Assembly (NCBI RefSeq): GCF_009176545.1
Contig: NZ_VTOJ01000001.1
Span: forward strand, 868,001-932,000
Direction: 5' to 3'
Source: Salinigranum salinum
GTDB taxonomy: Archaea > Halobacteriota > Halobacteria > Halobacteriales > Haloferacaceae
DNA length: 64,000 nt
Position numbers and translations under genes: made by a program. Of the stretch, positions 9,238 to 17,929 are shown piece by piece. The first letter of the stretch is position 1. Each line of letters starts with the position of its first letter. The notes under the pieces are model-generated. The model had not been told where the DNA came from. It saw nothing but the letters and a program-made list of their open reading frames with translations, and did no database searches.

Positions 9238-9467
9238 GCCGCGGGGAGCCGTGGGACGTTCGCACACGTCAGTCGCGCCGACCCCCGTGCCGAGCGACCA
9301 CCGCCGCTCGCCTCGCTCACCGGTCGTCGTGCCGGCCGTGCCGTGGACGAGGTGAGTTCTCGCAGATTCTCTCTTTTGAGATCGGCACCCGTACTGCTGA
9401 GGAGGGTGAGTAATCATGGTGCGTGCTGTTCGTTCGTGTACACGTCTCGCACGGAGTCACAGATCAC

Positions 9468-10781
9468 ATGTCGTTCATTCCACTGCTCTCGGTGTTCTCG
9501 GCCACCCTGCGGGGAGACGGGGCCGACGACACCGAGCCCGACGGACCGACCGAACCGGACACACCCACCGACGTCGACACCGAGGCCGACGCCCGCGCGG
9601 CGGCGCTCGAAGCGTACCAGCGCGAGGTCCTCGACGACCTGCAGGACAAGGTCGCGCGACTCGCCGACGGCGACCTCACGGTCACGGCGGAGGTGCCCCG
9701 ACCGACGGCGGATTACCCCGAACTCCACACGGCGTACGAGGAGTTCTCGACGCTGTCGACGAACCTCGAGCGCGCGACGACGAACATCCGCGCGGTCGTC
9801 GACGAAGTGACGGACCTCTCCGACGACCTCGCCGACACGAGTCAGGACGTCAGCGCCTCCACCGAGGAGGTGACGGCGGCGGTCGAGTCGATCGAGGCCT
9901 CGACGGACGAGGTCGCCGACGGCTCGGAACGGCTGGCCCGCCAGACGCAGACGGCGAGTCAGAACGTCGACGACCTCTCGGCCTCCATCGAGCAGATCAC
10001 GGCCTCGACGCAGGAGATCCGCGCCCGGTCCGAGGAGGCCACCTCGCTGGTGGAGGGCGGTGCCGAGGACACGCGCGTGGCGCTCGACCGCATCCGCGAC
10101 GCGACAGAAGCCTCCCGCGAGGTCGCCGCGGAGATGGACGAACTCGAAGACCGGATGACCGAGGTTACCGAGATCGTCGACCTCATCGTCTCGATCGCCG
10201 ACCAGACGAACCTGCTCGCGCTCAACGCCAACATCGAGGCCGCCCGCGCGGGCGCCGCCGGCGAGGGCTTCGCCGTGGTCGCCAACGAGGTGAAGTCGCT
10301 CGCGACCGAGTCGCAGGACTCGGCCGACGACATCGCCGACATCATCACCGACCTCCAGACCCAGAGCGAGGAGGTCGTCGAGAGCATCCGGAGCGCGAAC
10401 ACCGAGGTCGAGGAGGGTGCCGACGCGGTCGAGGACGTCGTCGACACCCTGACGGAGATCCGCGAGCGGGTCGAACAGACCGACCACGGCGTCGAGGAGA
10501 TCTCCGACGCCGTCGAGACGCAGGCACACAACACCGAACAGGTGTCGAGCGTCGTCGAGGAGTCCTCGGCGCTGGCCGAGGAGATGAGCGCCTCCGTCCA
10601 GCAGGTGTCGGCCAGCGTCGACGAACAGTCGACCGCGATGGAACAGGTGACGGGGACGGCGATGCGGCTGAGCGATCGCGGCGAGTCGCTCCACGAACTG
10701 GTCGACGCGTTCCGAGTGGACGAAGACGAGTCGGCGTCGCTCGACGATCTCACCGACGACCTCGACGACCTCTCGGCGTAG
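9468..10781 (+). CDS. Soluble methyl-accepting transducer protein
   Basis: 437 residues with no hydrophobic segment, so a cytoplasmic Htr-type transducer. An N-terminal acidic tail is followed by a HAMP-like start ([11 protein letters not shown], near residue 70) and then long heptad-patterned coiled coil. The kinase-control hairpin tip is clear near residues 240-270 ([20 protein letters not shown], then [20 protein letters not shown]), matching the universally conserved tip that contacts CheA/CheW. Glu/Gln/Ser-rich flanking helices can serve as methylation sites. No ligand-binding PAS, GAF or globin domain is visible, so the sensed input is unknown; it may take its signal from a partner protein. 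The start at 9468 (MSFIPLLS) is preferred to one 45 bases upstream. The LOV kinase follows 322 bases downstream on the same strand. Confidence 0.9.
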   Translation: MSFIPLLSVFSATLRGDGADDTEPDGPTEPDTPTDVDTEADARAAALEAYQREVLDDLQDKVARLADGDLTVTAEVPRPTADYPELHTAYEEFSTLSTNLERATTNIRAVVDEVTDLSDDLADTSQDVSASTEEVTAAVESIEASTDEVADGSERLARQTQTASQNVDDLSASIEQITASTQEIRARSEEATSLVEGGAEDTRVALDRIRDATEASREVAAEMDELEDRMTEVTEIVDLIVSIADQTNLLALNANIEAARAGAAGEGFAVVANEVKSLATESQDSADDIADIITDLQTQSEEVVESIRSANTEVEEGADAVEDVVDTLTEIRERVEQTDHGVEEISDAVETQAHNTEQVSSVVEESSALAEEMSASVQQVSASVDEQSTAMEQVTGTAMRLSDRGESLHELVDAFRVDEDESASLDDLTDDLDDLSA

Positions 10782-11103
10782 CGAGCACACTGCTCTCCGC
10801 GTACGTCCACGTGCTCACCTCTCCCCACGGTCTCGGCCCGGACGCGGCCTCGGGATCGCACCACGGCTCCGGCGTCACCCTCCCGTTCGAGCCGGAGGTG
10901 TCGATCGCGGTCTCGTCCGTCGGCGACGGTCGAACTGACCCGTCCCGGGTCGACCGGGGTGTTTCGAGCCGTGTCGAGACGGACCGGATCGCATCGAATC
11001 GGATCCGATCGGATCGAATCGGTCGCGGTCGAGCGGAACCGACCACCGCACCAGCGGCCCGCTGGGGAAGCACAATCGTTATATTCGCGACTGTTCTGTA
11101 GGC
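10782..11103. other. Intergenic region with palindrome and repeated decamer
   Basis: No gene seen in these 322 bases. A perfect 12-base palindrome (ATCGGATCCGAT) sits at 10998-11009, and the decamer ATCGAATCGG occurs at 10993-11002 and again at 11013-11022, exactly 20 bases apart (two helical turns). A TATA-like TTATATT at 11079-11085 lies 19-25 bases before the ATG of the LOV kinase gene. The palindrome/decamer block is about 60 bases upstream of that box and may bind a regulator. Confidence 0.45.
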
Positions 11104-13950
11104 ATGAGAATGAGCGACACGGTTCGTGTCCTCCACGTCGAGGACGACCCGGCGTTCGCCGACCTCGCCTCGACGTTCCTCGAACGGGAAGACGAGCGGC
11201 TGACCGTCGAGACGGTCCTCGGCCCGGACGCGGCGCTGGACCGACTCGCCACCGGCGAGTACGACTGCGTCGTCTCGGACTACGATATGCCCGGCCGGAA
11301 CGGCCTCGCGTTGCTCTCCGCGGTCAGAGGCGACCACCCGGACCTCCCGTTCATCCTCTTCACCGGGAAGGGGAGCGAGGAGGTCGCCAGCGAGGCCATC
11401 TCGGCCGGCGTGACGGACTACCTCCAGAAAGGGGGCGGGACCGACCAGTACGCGATCCTGGTCAACCGGATCGTCAACGTGGTCGAGGCCGCGCGAGCGA
11501 AGCGACGGGCGGCCCGCCACGAGCGCGTCAACACGCTCATCCGGGCGGTCGCGCGACGGCTGGTCGAGGCGGACACGGTCGCGGACATCGAACGGAGCGT
11601 CTGCGAGGTGCTGTCGTCGTCGGAACCGTACCGCTTCGCGTGGATCGGGAAGCCGGACCCCGAGACCGGCGAACTCCTCCCGTCGGCGTCCGCCGGCGAC
11701 GCCGGCGCGTACCTCGACGAGGTGACCATCACCGTCGACGATGTGTCCGGGGACTCGACACCGTGTGGCCGGGCCGCCCGGACGCGCACGACGCAGTTCC
11801 TCCAGGACATCCCGTCGAGCGAGACGCCCGACGCGTACCGCACGGCGGCGGAGACCCACGCGTTCGCGTCCGTCATCGCCCTCCCGCTCGTGTGGGACGA
11901 GGACCTGTTTGGCGTCCTCGCGATCTACGCGGACCAGCGGGACGCGTTCGACGAACGCGAGCGGGCGGTCTTGACCGAACTCGCCGACACGACGGCCGCC
12001 GCCATCGCGGCCGTCGAGACGAGACAGCGACTCGCGGAACGCGAACGCGAACGCGAACTCGCGTGGAAGACGCGGGCGATGGACCGCGCCCCCGTCGGCA
12101 TCAGCATCAGCGACCCCTCGCAGCCGGACAACCCGCTCATCTACGTCAACGAGCGGTTCGAGGCACTGACGGGGTACGACGCCGCGGACGTGCGCGGGCG
12201 GAACTGTCGCTTCCTCCAGGGGGAGGCGACCGATCCGGAGTCGGTGGCAACGCTCCGTGACGCGATCGACCGCCGGGAACCGGTCACCGTCGACATCCGG
12301 AACTACCGGAAGGACGGCACGGAGTTCTGGAACCGCGTCACGGTCGCGCCCGTCGAGGACACGACCGGGACGGTGACACACTTCATCGGCTTCCAGCGCG
12401 ACGTCACAGAGGAGCGGGCGGCCGACCGTGAGCGACGGAACGTCCTCGAACGGATGTCGGACGGCTTCGTAGCGCTCGACGCGGAGTGGCGGATCACCCA
12501 CGTCAACGAGATGGGGCGACGGATCCTCTCGGAGGCGGCTGGACGGGACTGGGACGCCGACGACCTCCGGGGGCGGGACGTCTGGGAGGAGGTGCCGGAC
12601 GCCGTCGACACCCCCTTTTACGACTGGTGTCACCGGGCGATGGAGACGCAGGAGCCGGTGTCGTTCGAGGAGTACTACGAACCGCTGGACGTGTGGTTCG
12701 ACATGCGGGTGTACCCCTCCGAGACCGGCCTGTCGATCTACTTCTACGACGTGACGGAACAGCGTCGCCAGCGCGAGGCGCTCGAGACCCGCGAACGGGT
12801 CCTCCGAGAGACGTACGAGATCGTCGCGGACCGGGACCGCTCCTTCCGCGAACAGGTCCAGGCCCTGCTCGATCTCGGACGGACCGAACTCGGGACGGCC
12901 TACGGCACGCTCTCGCGCATCGACGGCGACGACTACGTGTTCGAGGTCGTCTCCGCGGCCGACGACAGCATCGAGGCGGGGGACGTGGTCCCGCTGTCGG
13001 CGACGAACTGTGAGATCGCGGCCAGCACGGAACGGACGCTCGTCCTCGGCGACGTCGCCCGCGACGCGCCCGAGGAGACCGACCGCGCCGGCTACACGGA
13101 GTGGGGGATCGCGTGTTACATCGGCGCGCCGGTGTACGTCGGCGACGACGTGTACGGCACGTTCTGTTTCTACGACACCGAGCCCCGCGAGGGCCAGTTC
13201 GCCGACTGGGAGGTGACGCTCACCGACCTCATGAGCCGGTGGGTGAGCTACGAACTCCAGCGCCGGCAGGCGACCGAGCAACTGCAGCGGCAGAACGAGA
13301 AACTGGACCGGGTCGCGTCGGTCGTCTCCCACGACCTGCGGAACCCGCTGGAGGTGCTCCGGGGGTCGCTCGAACTGGCCGAAGAGACGGGCGAGGCGGA
13401 GCATTTCGAGCGCTGTCACACCGCGCTCGAACGGATGGGGACGCTCGTCGAGGACCTGCCGGCGCTGGCACGCGCGGGGCGCGTCGTCGACGAGCCCGTC
13501 CCGGTCGACCTCCCCGCGCTGGTCACGGCGAGCTGGCAGACGGTCGCGACGGGCGACGCCACGCTCGTGGTCGACACCGAACTGACGATCAGCGCCGACG
13601 AATCCCGCCTCCGACAGCTGCTGGAGAACCTCTTCCGGAACTGTGTGGAACACGCCGAGGACGACGTGACGATCACGGTCGGCGACCTCCCGGACCGCAC
13701 CGGGTTCTCCGTCGAGGACGACGGTCCCGGCATCCCTCCCGACGACCGCGACGCGGTGTTCGAGTACGGCTACTCGACCGGGTCGGAGGGGTCGGGGTTC
13801 GGACTCGCCATCGTGCGGGAGATCGCCGAGGCCCACGGCTGGGAGGTGACCGTCGTCGACGGGTCGGCTGGCGGCGCACGGTTCGAGATCACCGGCGTCG
13901 CAGTCGACGAGGAGGAGCCCGGAGACGCGGACGAGGCGATCCCTGGCTGA
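11104..13950 (+). CDS. Receiver-GAF-LOV-PAS-GAF sensor histidine kinase (putative blue-light sensor)
   Basis: 948 residues, cytoplasmic. Domains in order: response-receiver (residues 7-125, phosphoacceptor Asp59 in VVSDYDMPG, conserved LFTGKGSEE); GAF (about 145-305); PAS of LOV type (about 325-435); second PAS (about 445-555); second GAF (about 570-720); HisKA with phosphorylated His743 in VVSHDLRNPLEVL; and a C-terminal HATPase with N-box NLFRNCVEH and G boxes DDGPGIP and GSGFGLAI. The LOV PAS has the flavin motif GRNCRFLQG with Cys368 at the position that forms the light-driven flavin adduct, followed by NYRKDGTEFWN. Other PAS domains of haloarchaeal kinases usually lack this motif. The start may be ATG 11104 or ATG 11110. 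No cognate regulator lies next to it; the fused receiver is at its own N-terminus. Confidence 0.9.
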   Translation: MRMSDTVRVLHVEDDPAFADLASTFLEREDERLTVETVLGPDAALDRLATGEYDCVVSDYDMPGRNGLALLSAVRGDHPDLPFILFTGKGSEEVASEAISAGVTDYLQKGGGTDQYAILVNRIVNVVEAARAKRRAARHERVNTLIRAVARRLVEADTVADIERSVCEVLSSSEPYRFAWIGKPDPETGELLPSASAGDAGAYLDEVTITVDDVSGDSTPCGRAARTRTTQFLQDIPSSETPDAYRTAAETHAFASVIALPLVWDEDLFGVLAIYADQRDAFDERERAVLTELADTTAAAIAAVETRQRLAERERERELAWKTRAMDRAPVGISISDPSQPDNPLIYVNERFEALTGYDAADVRGRNCRFLQGEATDPESVATLRDAIDRREPVTVDIRNYRKDGTEFWNRVTVAPVEDTTGTVTHFIGFQRDVTEERAADRERRNVLERMSDGFVALDAEWRITHVNEMGRRILSEAAGRDWDADDLRGRDVWEEVPDAVDTPFYDWCHRAMETQEPVSFEEYYEPLDVWFDMRVYPSETGLSIYFYDVTEQRRQREALETRERVLRETYEIVADRDRSFREQVQALLDLGRTELGTAYGTLSRIDGDDYVFEVVSAADDSIEAGDVVPLSATNCEIAASTERTLVLGDVARDAPEETDRAGYTEWGIACYIGAPVYVGDDVYGTFCFYDTEPREGQFADWEVTLTDLMSRWVSYELQRRQATEQLQRQNEKLDRVASVVSHDLRNPLEVLRGSLELAEETGEAEHFERCHTALERMGTLVEDLPALARAGRVVDEPVPVDLPALVTASWQTVATGDATLVVDTELTISADESRLRQLLENLFRNCVEHAEDDVTITVGDLPDRTGFSVEDDGPGIPPDDRDAVFEYGYSTGSEGSGFGLAIVREIAEAHGWEVTVVDGSAGGARFEITGVAVDEEEPGDADEAIPG

Positions 13951-14060
13951 TCACCGACGGGGTCGCGTCGACACGGCACGCCGACTCGGCAGTCGAGAGC
14001 GACGCCGGTCCCGGCGTGGAGCGCCGGGCCGTTTATCGGGGAATCTCCGCTCGCCCGACG

Positions 14061-14885
14061 TCACGTCGACGCGTCGGGGTCACGCTCCCGGCCGAGCCCC
14101 GTCGCCATCATCCGCCGGGCGATCACGACGAGCCCGTTCTCGAACCCCCGTCCGAACACGGCCTTCTCGCCCCTGCCGTCGGTGCTCCCGTCGAGTGCGG
14201 TACTGACGAGGATCGTGTTCTGGTCCACCAGCAACAGCCGACTGACCGTCGTCCCGTCCTTGGGGTCCAGCGGTGAACTCGCGAGCCACTCCAGCCCGGA
14301 GGTGAACACATCGATGTCCGGCAGCCCTTGCTGTATCTCGTCCCGCAGGTCTTCGGTCGCGGTCCCGATCACCACGTCGACCCCGGCCTCCCGTGCCGCC
14401 TGCACGCTGTCGGCCAGTTCCTCGGTGAACACCGCCGGCTGCCCGACGATCAGCACGATCTCGCTGTCGGCGCCACCGACGAGTTCCACGGTGCGGGTCG
14501 AGATGGCGTTGAACCCGGTGAGCGACCACACCTCGTGTGTGATCTCGCGGTCCACCGGCTCTACGGGTTCGAGGTTCTGGAGCACGTCGGTGAGCCGTTT
14601 CGCCCGTGCCTCGTACTCCCGGCGGAGCGTCTCCGCGGCCTCCTCGATCGAGACGGCCCGGAACTGCTGTGGCTTCGAGTGCTGTACCTCGACAAGTCCC
14701 TTCGTCTCCAGCACGCGGATCGCGTCGTAGACCCGCGTCCGGGGCACGTCGGACGTCTCGCTGACGTCCTTCGCGGTTCCCTTCGGGAGCTGAGACAGGG
14801 CCACGAAACACTTCGCCTCGTACTCCTTGAGCCCCAGCTGCTGGAGCAACTCTATCGCCTGCTGTGTGTTCGATAGCTCGTCCAT
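14061..14885 (-). CDS. TrmB-family transcriptional regulator
   Basis: 274 residues. The N-terminal winged helix (residues 5-75: IELLQQLGLKEYEAKCFVAL, then VPRTRVYDAIRVLETKGLVEV) is the TrmB type. A coiled-coil linker follows, then a C-terminal domain (STRTVELVGGADSEIVLIVG, then LLLVDQNTILVST) related to the TrmB/PLD-like regulatory domain that senses a small ligand, often a sugar in studied members. The ATG at 14885 was chosen over a GTG six codons upstream. A 14-base sequence covering the start (14883-14896) recurs near 15822. The gene has no obvious target operon beside it: the LOV kinase converges on it and an Lrp-type regulator lies upstream on the same strand. Confidence 0.88.
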   Translation of the reverse strand: MDELSNTQQAIELLQQLGLKEYEAKCFVALSQLPKGTAKDVSETSDVPRTRVYDAIRVLETKGLVEVQHSKPQQFRAVSIEEAAETLRREYEARAKRLTDVLQNLEPVEPVDREITHEVWSLTGFNAISTRTVELVGGADSEIVLIVGQPAVFTEELADSVQAAREAGVDVVIGTATEDLRDEIQQGLPDIDVFTSGLEWLASSPLDPKDGTTVSRLLLVDQNTILVSTALDGSTDGRGEKAVFGRGFENGLVVIARRMMATGLGRERDPDAST

Positions 14886-15172
14886 GGGTCCCAACCATTC
14901 CACCGGCGACGCCGGTGTCGCCTGCGGTGTTCTGCGTCCGGCCTCAAGTCAGTTCCTGTCCCGACCGCTCGGGAGGCTGCTCGGACCGATCGCACGGTAC
15001 GACCATACTCGTCGTAGACTTATGAACTACATTTATTAGCGAACCATTAGATGATGAATATAGCAACTCAGGAGCGTATATCTGCGAATTCACGAAACAG
15101 TAGTTACGCTATCCCGTCTCTATCCCGTTTTTTTTGCGCATTCCACAGCCGAACTCCGCGACGCCCCTCGCT
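14886..15172. other. AT-rich regulatory gap between TrmB and Lrp-type genes
   Basis: Bases 15010-15136 are markedly AT-rich compared with surroundings and contain TATA-like sequence on both strands (for example CATTTATTAG at 15029-15038) and an eight-T run at 15128-15136. On the reverse strand a 20-codon ORF (15006-14944) starts about 25 bases from the AT-rich element, a position that would suit a leaderless small peptide or a leader for the TrmB gene. I see no convincing gene. Confidence 0.3.
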
Positions 15173-15670
15173 CTACGATCGGTCCGCCGCCGCCGAGTCG
15201 TCCTCGTCGGTCCTGTAGTGGAAGTGGTTGAACGGCTGCATCCGCCGCTGTCTGATGAGCTCCGAACTCTCGATCTGGAGGCCGAGGTCGTGGATGGCGT
15301 CCGTGATCCGGGTGATGTCGGTCGTGCTCGTCCCGACGACCTCGACGTGGATGTTCCGGCGACCGGTCATCATCTCCCGCAGGTCGATCACCCCCTTGAC
15401 GGCCAGCACCGCCTCAGCCAGCTCGGACCGCTCGGTCGCGGGGGCGGTACAGACGAAGAGGATCCTGAGCGGGAGGCTCGCCGCCTCGTAGTCGATCTCC
15501 GGGTGGTAGCCCCTGATGATCCCGTCCGACTCGAGCCGGTCGATGCGGTTCCGGATCGTGCTGGGGGACACCCCCACGGTGTCGGCGATCTCCTGCGCCG
15601 TGGTGTTCCGCGCCTCGCGCTGCAACAGGTACAGGACGCCCCTGTCGACGTCGTCGAGCTCTCTCGGCAT
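15173..15670 (-). CDS. Lrp/AsnC-family transcriptional regulator
   Basis: 165 residues. N-terminal HTH (residues 1-60: LDDVDRGVLYLLQREARNTT, then IADTVGVSPSTIRNRIDRLE) followed by DGIIRGYHPEIDYE and a RAM-type effector domain (LAVKGVIDLREMMTGRRNIH, VVGTSTTDITRITDAIHDLG), the layout of Lrp/AsnC proteins that bind amino acids or other small ligands and form octamers. A tail (QRRMQPFNHFHYRTDEDD) after the RAM domain is common in haloarchaeal members. The ATG at 15670 fits the family N-terminus; a longer upstream reading includes atypical Arg/Cys-rich sequence. A TATA-like GTATTGAT read on this strand at about 15693-15702 lies 25-30 bases upstream. No target can be named from context. Confidence 0.9.
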   Translation of the reverse strand: MPRELDDVDRGVLYLLQREARNTTAQEIADTVGVSPSTIRNRIDRLESDGIIRGYHPEIDYEAASLPLRILFVCTAPATERSELAEAVLAVKGVIDLREMMTGRRNIHVEVVGTSTTDITRITDAIHDLGLQIESSELIRQRRMQPFNHFHYRTDEDDSAAADRS

Positions 15671-16037
15671 GGCGGCGGGTACGGCGTCGGCGGGTATCAA
15701 TACCGGGTCCCGAACTCCCGTTCGACCGACGTCCGGGCACGCCGGGCACCGGCCGTTAACCCGGATTATCACAACAAGATTATGTAGGATGCGAGGGTAC
15801 TCCGAATCGGCGCGGAGGTCGCATGGGTCCCAACCTACCGTTCCTCCGTGCCATTTCACTCTCCGCGGTCGCACCCGCGACCGAACGGTGTCACTCGATT
15901 CCTCGAACGACGAGCGTTCGGTACAACCGCCGTGATGTCACTCGATTCCTCAAACGACGAGCGTTCTGTAAAACCGTCGGGTGTTAAGCCCGTTTCCGGA
16001 GTAGCCCCCCCCCGGGGGGAAGAGAGGGGGTTTCACG
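15671..16037. other. Intergenic region with a 47-base-period tandem repeat
   Basis: No gene seen in 367 bases. It holds the divergent promoter area of the Lrp gene (AT-rich 15690-15790) and, at 15889-15979, two copies of a 44-base unit described as a separate repeat. The last 30 bases before the winged-helix gene carry a run of nine C followed by six G near 16004-16019. Confidence 0.5.
15889..15979. repeat. Two-copy direct repeat, 44-base unit, 47-base period
   Basis: Copy 1 is 15889-15932 and copy 2 is 15936-15979; 40 of 44 positions match. Each contains the core TCACTCGATTCCTC followed by AACGACGAGCGTTC. Copy 1 also has a perfect inverted repeat, CGAACG-acgag-CGTTCG (15903-15919), that is weakened in copy 2. 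Position 60-150 bases upstream of the gene at 16038 fits a duplicated regulator-binding site. Confidence 0.75.
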
Positions 16038-16385
16038 ATGCTTGACAACCAGTTTGAGGCGCTGTCGAGCCCCCATAGGCGGCGGCTACTGCTCGCGCTG
16101 GAACGGATGGAGGGTGGGACGATCCACCCCCTGTTCCGTCCGCCCGATCACCGCGGAGACGCCGGGACCGACCCCGATCACGAACAGCTGGTCCTGTGGC
16201 ACGTTCACCTGCCGAAACTGGAGCGGCTGGGGTACGTCACCTGGGACCCCGAGACGGACGAGGTCGCCCGTGGGCCGCGGTTCGCGGAGATCAGGCCGCT
16301 GCTGCGGTTCCTGATCCGGGACGGGACTGAGTTGGGCGAGTTGGGCACCCCGGCCGAAGACGGCGAGCCACGCCGACGCGGCTGA
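16038..16385 (+). CDS. DUF7344-like winged-helix protein
   Basis: 115 residues. It begins with FEALSSPHRRRLLLALERME, a haloarchaeal winged-helix start, and ends with the two-strand wing and helix (LPKLERLGYVTWDPETDEVARGP around residues 59-81, then FAEIRPLLRFL). Family members of this size are thought to be single-domain DNA-binding regulators, similar in layout to the protein at 28853-29230. The gene sits directly behind a duplicated 44-base repeat and 94 bases ahead of a MinD-like ATPase on the same strand, though that gene has its own TATA-like box. Target and signal are unknown. Confidence 0.8.
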   Translation: MLDNQFEALSSPHRRRLLLALERMEGGTIHPLFRPPDHRGDAGTDPDHEQLVLWHVHLPKLERLGYVTWDPETDEVARGPRFAEIRPLLRFLIRDGTELGELGTPAEDGEPRRRG

Positions 16386-16450
16386 CGGACCCGTCCTCGA
16401 TCGACCCGCCCCCGCGCCCGGCTCTCGGATTCGAGAACCGGAGCCGAACG

Positions 16451-16460
16451 CTTATTCTCG
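16451..16460 (+). promoter_or_regulatory. TATA-like box for the MinD-like gene
   Basis: CTTATTCTCG lies 20-29 bases ahead of the ATG at 16480 in otherwise GC-rich DNA, a normal position for a leaderless archaeal promoter. Confidence 0.5.
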
Positions 16461-16479
16461 ATCTCGGATCACATCGGCC

Positions 16480-17253
16480 ATGGTAGAGGCGTTCGCCGTC
16501 GCCAGCGGGAAGGGCGGGACCGGGAAGACGACGACGACCCTCGCGCTGGGGATGGCGCTCGCGGAGTCGTACGACGTCACCGTGGTCGACGCGGACACGG
16601 GGATGGCGAACCTGCTGTTCCACGCGGGTCTCGACGACGTCGAGGTGACGCTTCACGACCTCCTGGTGGAGGAAACCGGAACCGACGTCGCCGAGGCGAC
16701 GTACGACCGCTTCGGGATGCGAGTCGTCCCCTGCGGGACGAGCCTCGCGGCGTTCGAGCGGGCCGACCCCGCCCGATTGAGAGACGTCGTCGCCGACCTC
16801 GCCGCCGACACCGACGTGCTCCTCCTGGACTCACCCGCGGCGCTCGACTCGAAGTCGGCTATCCTCCCCGTGGTGCTCGCCGACCGGATCGTCGTCGTCC
16901 TCCAGCCGACGATCCCGGCACTCTCGGACGGGCTCAAAGCACAGGAGTACGCCCGGTCGTACGGCACGGAGACGGCGGGCGTGATCTTCAATCGCGTCCG
17001 CGACGACGAGGAGACCGAGGCCATCGCCGCGCAGGCCGACCGCTACTTCGGCGGCGAGACGCTGGCGATGGTGCCCGAGAGCGACCTCGTCCGGGCGGCC
17101 CGCCGGGCGGGCGAACCGCTCCTGGCGCACGCGCCCGAGTCGGCCGCGGCCGCGGCGTATCGTGAGGCCGCCGCGCGGCTCAACGTCCGGTCGGGCGACA
17201 GCGAAGCCGTCGCCGACCGCTTCCGGAGCGCGGTCGTCCCCGAGCGCCCATGA
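16480..17253 (+). CDS. MinD/ParA-family P-loop ATPase
   Basis: 257 residues. The deviant Walker A (GKGGTGKTT, residues 10-18) with its signature Lys, VVDADTGMAN, and LLLDSPAALDSKS (Walker B region) place it in the MinD/ParA/Mrp group. The C-terminal part has VIFNRVRDDEE, the usual strand before the last helices. A membrane-targeting amphipathic tail as in bacterial MinD is not obvious; the end is Ala/Arg-rich. The gene overlaps the next ORF by four bases (ATGA), so the two are translationally coupled and their products probably work together. Haloarchaea hold several MinD paralogues used to position surface machineries; which role this one has cannot be told from sequence. Confidence 0.88.
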   Translation: MVEAFAVASGKGGTGKTTTTLALGMALAESYDVTVVDADTGMANLLFHAGLDDVEVTLHDLLVEETGTDVAEATYDRFGMRVVPCGTSLAAFERADPARLRDVVADLAADTDVLLLDSPAALDSKSAILPVVLADRIVVVLQPTIPALSDGLKAQEYARSYGTETAGVIFNRVRDDEETEAIAAQADRYFGGETLAMVPESDLVRAARRAGEPLLAHAPESAAAAAYREAAARLNVRSGDSEAVADRFRSAVVPERP

Positions 17254-17912
17254 ACGTTCCCCGGGGACGACTCGTCCACTCCCGCATCGTCGACGACCCC
17301 GGCACCGTTCTCCGGTCGGCGCTCGACCGGTCGCTGACCGGCTACGCCGTCGTCGAGCCACAGGACGCTCTGCTGTTCGACGACGGTGCTCGCGGCGTGG
17401 TGACGTTCGAAGACGGCGTCCCCGTGCTGGTGTACGACGCGACGACCGACCGCGGCGGCCCCGACGCGCTCGCCGATCTCGCGGGGCCTGGCCCGTACAG
17501 CGTCGAACTGTACGAACTCCCCGCGGAGGACCTCGCCGCCGCCCACGACACGCCCGCGCTCCGGGTGCCGCCCGACATGCCCGCCGAGCGGCTCGCTGGC
17601 GACGCGACGCTCGCCGATCGGACGCGCGAGGCCGCCCCCGACTCGCGGCTCGCGGACGACGAACCGACCGGCAGCGCGGTCGAGGCGTTCCTCGCCGACG
17701 AGGCGAAGATCGAGGCGATCCGGGCACAGGCGCGCGACGAGGCGCAACGGCGCGCGGAGGAGTGGGGACTGACGGGGGCCCTCGTCGACGACTCCGCTGG
17801 CGCGTCCGCGCAGGCCGACGCGGACGACGGTGACAGCCCGACCGACGCGGACGGTGGCGACTGCACCGCTCACCCACCCGACGGCACCGCGGCCACGTCC
17901 GACGTCGACTGA
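17250..17912 (+). CDS. Unknown acidic protein coupled to the MinD-like ATPase
   Basis: 220 residues, no membrane segment or signal. I do not recognise the family by name. The first about 110 residues look like a compact domain (LTGYAVVEPQDALLFDDGAR, then VVTFEDGVPVLVYDATTDRG). A conserved-looking helix follows at about 147-175 (SAVEAFLADEAKIEAIRAQA, then RDEAQRRAEEW) and the C-terminal 40 residues are a disordered Asp/Thr/Ala tail. The ATG overlaps the stop of the upstream ATPase gene, the only strong clue: it is probably an effector or cargo adaptor of that ATPase. Short helical adaptors often stimulate ParA/MinD ATPases; the 147-175 helix is a candidate for that. Confidence 0.8.
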   Translation: MNVPRGRLVHSRIVDDPGTVLRSALDRSLTGYAVVEPQDALLFDDGARGVVTFEDGVPVLVYDATTDRGGPDALADLAGPGPYSVELYELPAEDLAAAHDTPALRVPPDMPAERLAGDATLADRTREAAPDSRLADDEPTGSAVEAFLADEAKIEAIRAQARDEAQRRAEEWGLTGALVDDSAGASAQADADDGDSPTDADGGDCTAHPPDGTAATSDVD

Positions 17913-17929
17913 GACTTCGAACGTCGAAC

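Noticed and set aside
10750..13836. 1028-residue reverse ORF opposite the LOV kinase
   Set aside because: Antisense shadow: Val/Arg/Asp-rich, no motif; the forward gene has full kinase domains.
15128..15136. T8 run as a terminator
   Set aside because: No plus-strand gene ends ahead of it; both flanking genes are on the minus strand.
15889..15979. Possible CRISPR array
   Set aside because: Only two copies with a 3-base gap, no spacers and no cas genes; a direct repeat only.
16004..16019. C9G6 homopolymer as possible sequencing artefact affecting a gene
   Set aside because: It lies in a non-coding stretch just before the ATG at 16038 and does not disrupt any frame.
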